From the NCBI GenBank assembly GCA_009768925.2, contig VHIT02000028.1, positions 343,501-407,500 on the forward strand: a stretch of 64,000 nt of DNA, in the 5' to 3' direction. Position numbers and translations under genes: made by a program. This DNA is from Cryptosporidium bovis (taxonomy: Eukaryota; Apicomplexa; Conoidasida; Eucoccidiorida; Cryptosporidiidae). Each line of letters opens with the position of its first letter. Positions within the stretch are counted from its first letter, which is position 1. The notes beneath the pieces are model-generated. The model did no database searches and was not told where the DNA came from. It saw only the letters and a program-made list of their open reading frames with translations. Below are positions 1-9,222 of the stretch, piece after piece.

Positions 1-682
1 TGTTGCTAATTTATTTTTTTTTAAATCTATCTGTGATTGTTTTAAAATATTTAGATTATCAAATAATTTTCTCCATAAGTAATATTGCCAGTACAATTAG
101 CCGAGAGAAAAAGAGACGAAATGATAAAATGCATAAGCACAAAACAGACAACAAAATCCATTGTTAATATAACTAATTAGTCATTAAGGAAAACTAGTCT
201 ATGCATTAATGTAATTATTAATACTACTTACCTAAACATACCATTAATGGTTATTCGTACTTAGGCGGGCTGATCTTCAAAGAAGGTTCATGCAAAAATG
301 TTAATTATTAATTGATTATAGTGAACAAATTCATAAGAGAATATTTTTTTTATTTTATTTCTTGATCTAAATTTATATTTTAGTACGATTTATTTACCTT
401 CAAAGTTCTTGTTTCATTTTATCCATTTTTAAAGGATAATAGTCACTTAAATCAATCAATTGTTCAGTTCAAGATCTTTTATAAAAATAGTGGGGTTCAG
501 TTAAAAGTAAGTGGCTACTTGCATCTCAACATAAAAAAAGTGGTAATAGGAGTAATAACAGTATGTGTACTTTATCATAATATTCACTTATGTTAATAGT
601 TTCAAATAAAAGATATAAATATCAAACAAAAAAATAAATTCTGTAATATAAATAGATCCTGGTAATTGAACGGCGAAAAAAA
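1..682. other. Intergenic region upstream of the first gene
   Basis: AT-rich sequence with no coding region that I can support. It holds a GGCGGG motif at 264-269 and a TTCATGCAAAAATG stretch near 287-300. Both resemble promoter elements seen elsewhere in the window and both precede the gene starting at 683. Confidence 0.6.
264..269 (+). promoter_or_regulatory. GGCGGG E2F-like motif
   Basis: A GC-only hexamer in AT-rich DNA, about 410 bases upstream of the start at 683. It belongs to a recurring set of similar motifs in this window. An E2F/DP-like role is inferred. Confidence 0.4.
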
Positions 683-2821
683 ATGAGAAAAAAAAACAGA
701 TTTAACGCCTTGTTTTATTTTAACCTAAAAAAATTGATTTTATTCATAACATTTATAATTTTATTAACTGGAATTCAATTTGATGATAGTGTGCAGGTGA
801 ATCAAAAATATCTAGATGTGAAATATGAAACAATATACGATGACGGTACTTCTAATAGTCAATATCCTCCCACTGATAATTCTTTATCTAGCGAAGAATC
901 AGCTCAATTCAGCACAAATGAGAAAAATAAAGAAAAAAAAAGAAAAAAAAATCTTGGTTTCGTAGAATACGGCGTAAATGAGATGGATTATAGAAGACAA
1001 GAATCAAAAAATCCAAAAGTTGTATATCCAAATAGTTATTTTTCGCTGAGAGGAGCTGAAATTCACTCAATGTCCGATGTAGATTTAAGTGGATTATTTG
1101 ATTTAAGTGAGTACAATAATAATAAAAGGATAGCAGAAAAGTATAAATTGATAAATGAATTCGATGAATTTGTTCCACGTAAATATAAATATGCAATTGG
1201 TGCAACAAAAAGAGATAGATACTACGATATTAAAAAGACTTCAGAAAAGAAGTTAGTATTATTAATTACTCCGAAGAACTTTTTTGCAGATAAAAATGGT
1301 AAATTAGTACTTCTTCCAAGCCTCGCACTAAAAACAAAATCTAATTCAAAAGTGTCAACTCTTCTTGCAAAAATAGAACAAATAATGAATAAAGCATATC
1401 CAAGTTTTAGTATTGAAAGAGTTCGTCATTTGAGATCCAAAATAATATTAGATAAAAATGTTTCTAATTTTAAGATTTCAGACTTAAAAATAAAAAATGG
1501 TGATGAGCTTAGTGTAACATTCAAAGATATGCCTGAATTTTTAGAAGATAACCAACTTCCTTCAATTAAAATTGAAAATGATAATGGTAGAAATGTGGAT
1601 GAATTGTTTGACATAGAAGACGAGCTGCCTTTAACTCCAGTTGGTGCAATTGAATCTGATGATTTTGAGTCTCAAGAAGGATTTACAGACTATAATACTC
1701 CAATTACAAGTATTAAAAATTATGAATTATTAACCAATAATGGTACAGTAATTACTAACGAAATTTCTGATGTGAAAACGAGTCAACTTTCAAATAAAAC
1801 TTATGAGAGTATAAGTGATGATTTTATTGATAATGAACTTATAAATGATTCACTTGAAAAATATGAGTATACTTCAAATGTTGGTGATAAACTAAGGTTG
1901 ATCAATAGTGACATTGAGTTATATAAAGATGAAATTGATTCGGAAAGAGCAGTTGAGCCTGAAAAAATTATATCAAATGATGAAATTGTAACATTTGCCC
2001 CAAAGGATGATAGCTTTAAATGTAATTATGAAATTTACTTCAAATCAAATAAAGATGACGACGAAATGGGATTTAAAGTTGTTGAAATAGATAGAATTAT
2101 TTCAGGAAACAATAATAAAACTACAAATATTAGTTCAAAAAATAACGCTATATCAGAAAAAATAGAAACTATTGAGTTAGATAATTGCGTGATTGGAAGT
2201 TTGGTGAAAGGTGTTAAAGATAAAGCGATTAATATTAATAAAGACTATTTATTGATTGGTCTAAAACATTATGGAACAGATATAAATTTATTGGATTATA
2301 TAAAAACACCCGAAAAATCATTATTTGATATTGGAATTAAGCCAGGTGATAGATTTGAAGCACAATTGAAGGAAAATATAAAAGAAGATAAATTGTGCGA
2401 TTATGACATCTCAATTACTGAGCTTGACTCGGATTTAAGTACGAATAAGACTTCAGTGAAATTAATACCTAGTAACAATACAACGTCTTTATTGATTTAT
2501 GTTGAAACCAATTTGGGTAAACCAAATAAAATAGAACATCATACTATAAAACAAAAAGTTGCACTGGATGATGTAAAGAATATTGACTTAACCTCAGGTT
2601 TGGAAAAAAAAATAGGTGGTAGCAAAATATTAAAACCAGTTAGCGTAAATGCCCTTATGCATACTCCTATTTATTTATTAATTAAAAAGCTAAAATATGA
2701 TATGAATATAGATAAACAAACTGATGGAATATTTATATGTGGAGAGAAAATAATTAATACAAAAAGTGAAGTTCCAATATCAGTATTAAGTGGTATTTGC
2801 GTATTACGCTTCAATATATAA
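683..2821 (+). CDS. Secreted or membrane-anchored protein with possible ubiquitin-like folds
   Basis: A 712-residue protein starting at the first ATG of the open frame. Residues 15-30 are hydrophobic after a basic start, which fits a signal peptide or signal anchor. I recognise no named family. Residues 207-281 have the look of a beta-grasp (ubiquitin-like) domain: strand, strand, long helix, then SDLKIKNGDELSV before the last strand. Residues 496-562 repeat this logic, with SLFDIGIKPGDRF at the end, and residues 645-711 may be a third copy (TPIYLLIKKL, then IFICGEKI). The stretch 285-440 is acidic and low in complexity. The next gene is convergent, 215 bases away. The fold call is inference from pattern only. 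Secretion is the better-supported part. The function is unknown. Confidence 0.6.
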   Translation: MRKKNRFNALFYFNLKKLILFITFIILLTGIQFDDSVQVNQKYLDVKYETIYDDGTSNSQYPPTDNSLSSEESAQFSTNEKNKEKKRKKNLGFVEYGVNEMDYRRQESKNPKVVYPNSYFSLRGAEIHSMSDVDLSGLFDLSEYNNNKRIAEKYKLINEFDEFVPRKYKYAIGATKRDRYYDIKKTSEKKLVLLITPKNFFADKNGKLVLLPSLALKTKSNSKVSTLLAKIEQIMNKAYPSFSIERVRHLRSKIILDKNVSNFKISDLKIKNGDELSVTFKDMPEFLEDNQLPSIKIENDNGRNVDELFDIEDELPLTPVGAIESDDFESQEGFTDYNTPITSIKNYELLTNNGTVITNEISDVKTSQLSNKTYESISDDFIDNELINDSLEKYEYTSNVGDKLRLINSDIELYKDEIDSERAVEPEKIISNDEIVTFAPKDDSFKCNYEIYFKSNKDDDEMGFKVVEIDRIISGNNNKTTNISSKNNAISEKIETIELDNCVIGSLVKGVKDKAININKDYLLIGLKHYGTDINLLDYIKTPEKSLFDIGIKPGDRFEAQLKENIKEDKLCDYDISITELDSDLSTNKTSVKLIPSNNTTSLLIYVETNLGKPNKIEHHTIKQKVALDDVKNIDLTSGLEKKIGGSKILKPVSVNALMHTPIYLLIKKLKYDMNIDKQTDGIFICGEKIINTKSEVPISVLSGICVLRFNI

Positions 2822-3036
2822 TTTTTTTCTTAAATATATTTTAAAAATATTTTAATATAGTGTTAACTATCATTTTAGAAAATTTTAGTGATTATTTATG
2901 TATTGTTTATTTGAATTGTATAGTGCTATTTACTATTTCAAGTGAAATAAAGTAGGTAAAAAAAGCGTTTAAATAATCGTTTATTAAAGATATATATTAA
3001 AGTATTAAAGTTTTAGTACATTTAAAATTCCAGTAT

Positions 3037-4057
3037 TTATCCTCCACATAAAAGGTTCATACAATCATAATAACCTATAGAACATCCGTATCTTTTGCAT
3101 CCTGAAATGCAAAACTCTTTTGATAATTGTTCACATTCGCTCATACAAGCAACTGGTAAATTTGATATTCCAGCAATTGTTGGCCTGTTTATATTACATT
3201 CTCTTCCACATGTTCTTATAAAATACATACTTATAGTTAATGCACAAGGGCTATTTTCCTGGAAATTAAAGTCAGGAATACTATTTCCGGATGATATTAA
3301 GGACAATGGTGTTGGGAGAAAATTTATATTAAATTGTAAGTTTCTTTTTAAGTCATTTTTTTCGTAATAATCAACATATAATGCACATGATGAGATTAAT
3401 AGATTCAATGAATTATCCTTATTTTCATTCAATATTCTATTATTTGAGCATAATTTGTCATTGTATTCGACTATTTCATTGCTCTTGTCATTATAGTTGA
3501 TTTTTTCAGAGTTCGAACACAAAATTCTTAGTTCGATATACGAAATTAGTGAATGACAACAGTTCTGATATTTATTTAGTTATATATTTATTCAAGTTTT
3601 TAATAGATATTTAAATTGCTTACAGGATATGGTTTTAATTTTAATTCTGGAATCTCTAATTGTTGGCACCTCCTTTCAATATATTGTAATGTTGAGTTCA
3701 TCAATAGTTCATTTGCATTCTTTAAAACAAATTTATTAATTATTGTTTTTAGTAATATTTTGACTTTTAATAATTTTATTTCAAATTAACGTTTTCACAA
3801 AACACTTACTGTTTTAAATGTATCATTTTTATTTAAATATGTTTCAAGTGTATTATTATCGCCTGTTTAATCATTTTAGACATGAAAATGTCATAGGTGA
3901 TGAAAATTAAATTTTTATAATATTCCAATATCAAATTACGAATAAAATAATTAATTAATTGAAAAATTACAACTCATTTACCTTTATTTGTGAAATAAAC
4001 ACATTTTACTTGCTTCAAAATGCTATTAAAGAAAATAAATAAATAAAATAATATCAT
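3037..4057 (-). CDS. Secreted ten-cysteine protein A, four exons
   Basis: Exons on the minus strand are 4057-3982, 3862-3810, 3719-3624 and 3564-3037, encoding about 250 residues. The introns (119, 90 and 59 bases) have GTAAAT, GTAAGT or GTAAGC donors and AG acceptors, and the frame is kept throughout. Exon 1 gives a signal peptide starting MILFYLFIFF. Residues 182-248 carry ten cysteines spaced C-x11-C-x3-C-x16-C-x3-C-x7-C-x3-C-x4-C-x6-C-x4-C, identical in the two neighbouring genes. A CC pair opens the last exon, matching protein B. The gene is head to head with B across about 416 bases. No known domain is recognised; the likely product is a disulfide-rich exported or vacuolar protein. The exon 1 and 2 boundaries are the least certain part. 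Confidence in the last two exons is high because they align with B. Confidence 0.72.
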
Positions 4058-4473
4058 TTAACAAACAAATTAATTAAAGTATAAAAAAAATAATAAAATA
4101 AAGTAATATTCTCAACAATAGTAATATATGTTTATGAACACCTGTTGAATAATCTTTTATTACGATTTTACTTTTTGATTATGACAATAATTACATGCAA
4201 ATTATATTTAAAATGGTATTTTTGGAGTACATGTATTCATGCAAATTTATAAATAATCATAGCATGAGTTTAGCTGTTATAAAAATTTAGAAATGTAGTA
4301 ATTTAGAAATTAACATTTTGCATTAGCAAAGTTTGATTATACCAAAAATAAAATACAGACATTAAATTTTAACTTTCGTTATATTTTAAAATAACTAAGG
4401 TATTATTTATTTACTAATTTAAAGTTTAAAAATAATAATATTAATTTAAAATGATCTTTACATTAAAAAAATA
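4058..4473. other. Divergent promoter region between cysteine-rich genes A and B
   Basis: AT-rich, with no ORF worth reporting. It separates two head-to-head paralogues and so probably serves both. It contains an ACATGCAAAT stretch near 4193 but no GGCGCC-type motif that I can see. Confidence 0.5.
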
Positions 4474-5395
4474 ATGATTTACATAAATTTGTTGTCTTTT
4501 TGTTTGGTTTTATCAATAAAATTTACCTATTTACTTGTTTCATCGCAAAGTAATAAACTAATTACAACAGAAAAGAATACAATTCATCCTAAAAACAATA
4601 ATTTAAATCTTGAACTGATTGTAAGTAATATTAATTCTACTTTTTTTCCTATTATTGATTAAATAATTTAATAATAAAAAGTCAAAGCAAAGTTTATTCG
4701 AATTAAATGAAATATTAGAAGCGGAACAAAATTGTTTGAATAAATTAAATAATAACGATGAAAATAAATACAGCAATTTAAGTTGTTGTTCATCGGTGAT
4801 AGCTATTTATGAAAATAAAGAAATATGTGATAAGCGTTTATTATATGAAAACAGCATTTTAAATAAGGATCAAGTACAAAATCGTCGGATTTTAGAAATG
4901 AGAGCATACTATAACAACTTTTGTAATAAGAGAGACTATATCTCTTTAATATACAATAATATAACTACAAATGATTATTATAACTGTATTAAATACAATG
5001 AATTAAGAGCAGAAAAAACAATTGATTATCTATATTATCAAGATGAGGAGGTATTAACCATTAAAAATAGAATTTTGCAACTAAATGGTTTTTTGAATCA
5101 TTTTAGCATACCAAGTGCTTCCACACATATAATGTCACAGTCGATTTCAACTCAAGGTTCATTTCTACATCAAGAAGTTGGACCAAGTTGCTCACCTTTA
5201 TTTTCACTCATTTTTGTAAGAGTATGCAATACAATTTGTAATTCTCATCATAATTCGTCATCAGGAAGAAACTCAATCCCATTGTTTTGTATTAGAGAAT
5301 GTCAACAATTTTCAAAATATGCTTGTTTACGTGGGTGCAGAAAATATGGTTGCAAAGTTGATTTATATACATGTATGGAGTTAATGTGTCAATAA
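4474..5395 (+). CDS. Secreted ten-cysteine protein B, two exons
   Basis: Exon 1 is 4474-4620 and exon 2 is 4682-5395, separated by a 61-base intron with a GTAAGT donor and an AAAAAG acceptor. The junction is in phase 0 and gives 286 residues. Exon 1 supplies the signal peptide (MIYINLLSFCLVLSIKF). Residues 219-285 hold the same ten-cysteine spacing as proteins A and C. Shared residues outside the cysteines include a CC pair near the start of exon 2, the F[IV]R.C segment and the C..GC[KR][KR]YGC segment. It ends 30 bases from the convergent gene C. The family is not recognised. Four C-x3-C pairs suggest a small helical disulfide-stapled fold, which is inference. Confidence 0.82.
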
Positions 5396-5425
5396 CTAAA
5401 AGTATTAGACAAATATTGTGGGCAA

Positions 5426-6340
5426 TTATTCACTAGAGAAATTACACATTTGATATGTACATAATTCATATGAAATGTTACATTCAAAATAATCACACCC
5501 TTGAATACATATATTTTTTGCAAAATTATTACATGAAGGAAAACATGACCTTGGAAAAATTTCTTCTTTAACTGAAAATATTGAATTATCTGTGCACAAT
5601 TTCTCGCATATTTTTATGAAATGTAATGATAAAATAGAGTTACAAACATCCCATGTATTATATAGATTTGATATTGAATTTTCATTATTTTGTTCATTTA
5701 ATAAAGTCGTTTTCATTGGTGGAAGTCTGATATAAGATCCAAAACCTGATTTAATTTGCAATTTTCTGTTATTATTTAAACTAATATTATTAATAATATT
5801 GTCGTCATTTTTGGTATTATTGCTTGTATTGGTATTGAAATTAGCATTAACAATACTTGTACCTTTGATACTAATTATATTATTGCACGTGTCATAAAAT
5901 TTGTACTTGTTTGAATCCCATCCTGTTAATCTCAAACATTCATCCTCAAAATTTTTGATATATAAAAATATTTCATCATTATTTTTATGCTCAATTAACT
6001 CAGTTTTATTTGTATTCGTATTTACCAATTCATCATTGTTATTTCCTACATCAACAATACATATTCTACTCCCAATTTTTGGTATTTTTATATCAAAACA
6101 ATGATTCTAATATTTTAATACTTAACTAATCTTAAAATTACTCTAACTTACTTTTGTTTTACTATTTGTATTTATTAAAATGTGGTTTATTCTGTTGCTA
6201 TTATCATTATTAATAACTGATTGTTTTTCATATGAAAACTCTTCCACATGTTCTTCACATTTCATTAAATGCAAATTTAAATAATTTGATATTAATAAAA
6301 TGACATATAAACTATTTATACGGAACTTTCGTGTAAGCAT
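5426..6340 (-). CDS. Secreted ten-cysteine protein C, two exons
   Basis: On the minus strand exon 1 is 6340-6152 and exon 2 is 6106-5426, with a 45-base intron (GTAAGT donor, TTTTAG acceptor) in phase 0, giving 289 residues. That is almost the length of protein B. Exon 1 has a signal-peptide-like start (MLTRKFRINSLYVILLIS). Residues 218-284 show the same ten-cysteine spacing as A and B, although most other residues differ, so the copies are old duplicates. The middle is Asn-rich. The gene is tail to tail with B. The function is unknown; secretion is inferred from the leader and the cysteine pattern. Confidence 0.82.
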
Positions 6341-6989
6341 TACATATATCTTTTTTTTAAATAAGATGACAAATGTAGCACTAACATAATAATATATTCA
6401 CATGTGAACAATTTTAATTAATTTTTACTACCTGTGTTATGTTTAATACAAATTTATGCATGCAAATAATTTTATTATAATTTTCATACTTTATAAATGT
6501 CGAGGTTCTCTTTTAGTGATAAAAAAACATTCGTTAAAATTTTTTCTAAATTTTAAAGAATTAATGTTGTTTGTTAATTTCTGGAGACATGTTTTTAGTG
6601 GTTTGTAAGAATAAAAATAGTAGGAATGAACCAGATCTAAATTATAAATATAATTCTGCAACATTAACTGTCATATAGTGGCGTTCGGCAATATAAAACG
6701 TTATTGCAAAGTGGAATACGTACATTCAATAAACATTAGTATAAGGTTTCAACATTAATTAATTAAAATTAAGAGCTAGATTCAATGTGTCATCTGGCGT
6801 ATTTAGAAAACAAAAAATAATAATATATATAACACATTAGTATGAAGGAATTTCCAGCGCAAATTTGCTGATATAACATAATGTAACTCAGACTACAAAT
6901 GGTGAATTAGTAATAGACATAAAAAAATAAGTATATAAATACATGTTTATATTCGAGATCATAAAAAAAAATATTCACATAATAAATAA

Positions 6990-7070
6990 ATAGATATATA
7001 TATACAAATATAAATATAAATATATATAAATATATATATTTACATTTATATTTATATTTATATATTATTT
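6990..7070. repeat. AT-only microsatellite-like block
   Basis: About 80 bases of interleaved TATA, AAATATA and TTTATA units, ending in a partly palindromic order (AAATATAAATATA followed by ATTTATATTTATA). It is a low-complexity tract in an intergenic region. A similar block lies near 11213-11310. Confidence 0.7.
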
Positions 7071-7136
7071 AAAATTTAATTATTCAATAATAATTATGGT
7101 ATATAATTCGAGTTTAGATGGGTAATAACATAAATA

Positions 7137-7142
7137 GGCGGG
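7137..7142 (+). promoter_or_regulatory. GGCGGG E2F-like motif
   Basis: A GC hexamer within AGGCGGGC, next to the AT block and about 800 bases upstream of cysteine-rich gene C. It shares its flanks (AGGCGGG then A/T-rich AGAGTA) with the copy at 11031. The role is inferred. Confidence 0.35.
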
Positions 7143-7466
7143 CAGAGTAAATACAATTTGCATTTACAACAGAGGTTATAAGTCATTTGTAATAGTGATT
7201 TATTAATAATACGATAATTAACTATCTTCAATTAATTATTATCACCAATAAATGTATTTGACATTATTTTGTTATAATAGAATTTAGAGTATGAAATGTT
7301 TACTCTAAATCTAATAAACATTTTCAAGTAGTTATTGAACTAATGACAGCATCTTTTCTTTTTATCTGATTCATATCTTATTTTCTTTAAATTATTATTT
7401 GATCTTCAGTATACACCATTTTACTTTAATGTTAATTATAATAAAAATCACTTTTTTAAGATATTT

Positions 7467-8015
7467 TTACCAACCTGTCATACTTGTAGAGCTGAAAGGT
7501 TGCATTTGTTGTTGAGCAGATGGAGAAGGACCGCCGCCAACAGACGTCGGGCCAGATGCCCTATAAGCTGCCATTTCAGCGAGATATTTCTGTTTAAATT
7601 CTTGTGCCTTTCTTTCCCATGGTCCTTTTTCTTGTTCTGGCAAACTATTCCACATTTCCGCTAAATCTTTCATTTGAAGTGCTCTATTTGGGTCATTCTC
7701 TCTTACTTTTTGTCTAATATGTTCACACCATAGTGTATAAGCTGTATGAGGTCTCTTTGGTTTGTTTGGATCCTCGGGAGCTCTTATTGATCGCTTCGAT
7801 TTTTGCTGCAAAAGTATTCTGGGCTTCCACATTTTTCCAGTACGAGCAGCCACATTACTTGCTAAATCAACGAAAAAATCGGCAAATTCACATAATATAT
7901 CAACTATTATAGCGTCTGAATTGTTAGAAGAACCTACTCCGGATGGCATAGATCCTGGTGGTTGAGGAACTGATAATCCAGATAATCCTCCCGGAAGGTT
8001 AATCTGGTTTGACAT
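7467..8015 (-). CDS. HMG-box protein
   Basis: A 182-residue protein with one HMG box at about residues 80-150. It shows the family hallmarks PNKPKRPHTAYTLW, then DLAEMWNSLPEQEKGPW and an EF.QKYLAEMAAY helix. HMG boxes bend DNA with little sequence preference and serve as chromatin architectural factors, so a nuclear location is expected. Residues 34-75 form a conserved-looking helical segment rich in hydrophobics (IIVDILCEFADFFVDLA) followed by a basic stretch before the box. Both ends are Gly/Pro/Ser/Gln-rich. The start is the first ATG of the frame. A CCCGCC motif lies 310 bases upstream. Its base composition is noticeably less AT-rich than that of its neighbours, which suggests a highly expressed gene. 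Confidence 0.9.
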   Translation of the reverse strand: MSNQINLPGGLSGLSVPQPPGSMPSGVGSSNNSDAIIVDILCEFADFFVDLASNVAARTGKMWKPRILLQQKSKRSIRAPEDPNKPKRPHTAYTLWCEHIRQKVRENDPNRALQMKDLAEMWNSLPEQEKGPWERKAQEFKQKYLAEMAAYRASGPTSVGGGPSPSAQQQMQPFSSTSMTGW

Positions 8016-8324
8016 TCTTGGAAATACAGATTTAATCTATCCGCCTTTTTTTTCTTTCCTGAATAAATATCAACCCTATCTTTTTTTAATGATAACTTTC
8101 TCCTACTATTATAAATAAGTGGCAGCTCCAAAATAAGGAGGAGCTTAAACCTGAGTCAACTCAAGTTCAGAACCTTAATATATGCAAAGTAATTTTTAAA
8201 AGTCTTTAAATGACCGTACCGGAATTATATGTTTATTTAGGTACTTAGCTGCAATATGTACTAAATAGACAAAGGTAGCTATCCAAAGACACTTGAGGAT
8301 GTAGATAGATATAAGTTAAATTAA

Positions 8325-8330
8325 CCCGCC
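8325..8330 (-). promoter_or_regulatory. CCCGCC (GGCGGG) motif upstream of the HMG gene
   Basis: Reads GGCGGG on the minus strand, about 310 bases before the HMG-box start codon. It is one of the recurring E2F-like motifs. Confidence 0.4.
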
Positions 8331-8527
8331 TATTTGTAGACACTACTGACTATAAATTAGCTTATTGATTAATTATGAATATATAAATTAATTCCACACA
8401 TTTCAGCCAGTCAATTAGAATATTTTTTATTTAAGCCGTTGGAAGTATTAGATTATCCTTCGCTAAGCTTAGTTTATTTAGCTTTGAAATATGGCTAATT
8501 AACATATTTTATGTTAATATTAAATTG

Positions 8528-8533
8528 GGCGCC
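8528..8533. promoter_or_regulatory. GGCGCC palindrome
   Basis: Lies within TTGGGCGCCATTTTA, close to a textbook E2F-type site. It sits between the divergent HMG-box and TSP1 genes. Function is inferred from the motif and its recurrence. Confidence 0.45.
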
Positions 8534-8938
8534 ATTTTAAGTGCATGGTAATAATCATTTTTTTAATTAAAACAGAAGAAAGGGTAAAAAAAAGGTACCG
8601 GTTAAATACTTCTTACATATTAAAAATACATGCAAAAATGGCAACAATTAAAAATTTAAAAATACATTTATTTGATAATTGCATATGGTTTAATGTGGTT
8701 TAATTGTTTTTTTTAGTTAGGTCAACTGATCTCTAAAATAAAATAAATTGTGAAACATATGAAACTAATTATAATAATTCACCCTATTAAAGTGCGGAAT
8801 GTATTGGGTTTTAGGTATATTTTTAAAGCTATATGTCGAAATAAATTGTGTTAGTAGTTTAAAATACTTTAAACAAGAAATAATACCACTATTTTATTGT
8901 TTATTAAATATTTTAACAGAGATCATACTATCGATTTT

Positions 8939-8944
8939 GGCGCC
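8939..8944. promoter_or_regulatory. GGCGCC palindrome upstream of the TSP1 gene
   Basis: Lies within TTTTGGCGCCGAAA, a symmetric TTTSGCGC-type E2F site, about 280 bases before the TSP1/kringle start codon. Confidence 0.5.
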
Positions 8945-9222
8945 GAAACCTTGTTTTATTGCTAATTTTGTAAGTTATCTCAAAAAATAACTAAATAAAA
9001 CGTGGGTTTTTAATTATTTACTATTCATATGTATAGATTATTTAATTTAAACATTCAATTAAGTTTAAAATATCTTTTTTTTGTGTTCACAAGTAACTAG
9101 TATTGGTTTTAAGAAATTTATAAATGCAAAATAATAGGCACAACACATTCTTGTCATCAATACTAATATTAATCAAGTCAAAAAAATAAATGTGGGTTAT
9201 TCCCATGTAATATCAATTAAAA

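Larger units (their letters stand above)
6341..7466. other. Intergenic region between cysteine-rich gene C and the HMG-box gene
   Basis: No coding region supported. It contains an AT simple-repeat block (about 6990-7070) and a GGCGGG motif at 7137-7142. The 5' part is the promoter side of gene C and the 3' part is the 3' side of the HMG gene. Confidence 0.55.
8016..9222. other. Divergent promoter region, HMG-box and TSP1 genes
   Basis: About 1.2 kb between two divergently transcribed genes. It holds CCCGCC at 8325-8330, GGCGCC at 8528-8533, an ACATGCAAAAATGG stretch near 8628-8641 and GGCGCC at 8939-8944. A 63-codon ORF at 8799-8990 lacks support and overlaps one of the motifs. Confidence 0.55.

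Noticed and set aside
909-1208. 99-codon minus-strand ORF
   Set aside because: It is fully antisense to the first gene. It reads as a His/Leu/Tyr-rich shadow.
8799-8990. 63-codon plus-strand ORF with a GTAAGT donor near its end
   Set aside because: It is hydrophobic without a clear leader, no acceptor gives a sensible second exon, and it overlaps a GGCGCC promoter-like motif.
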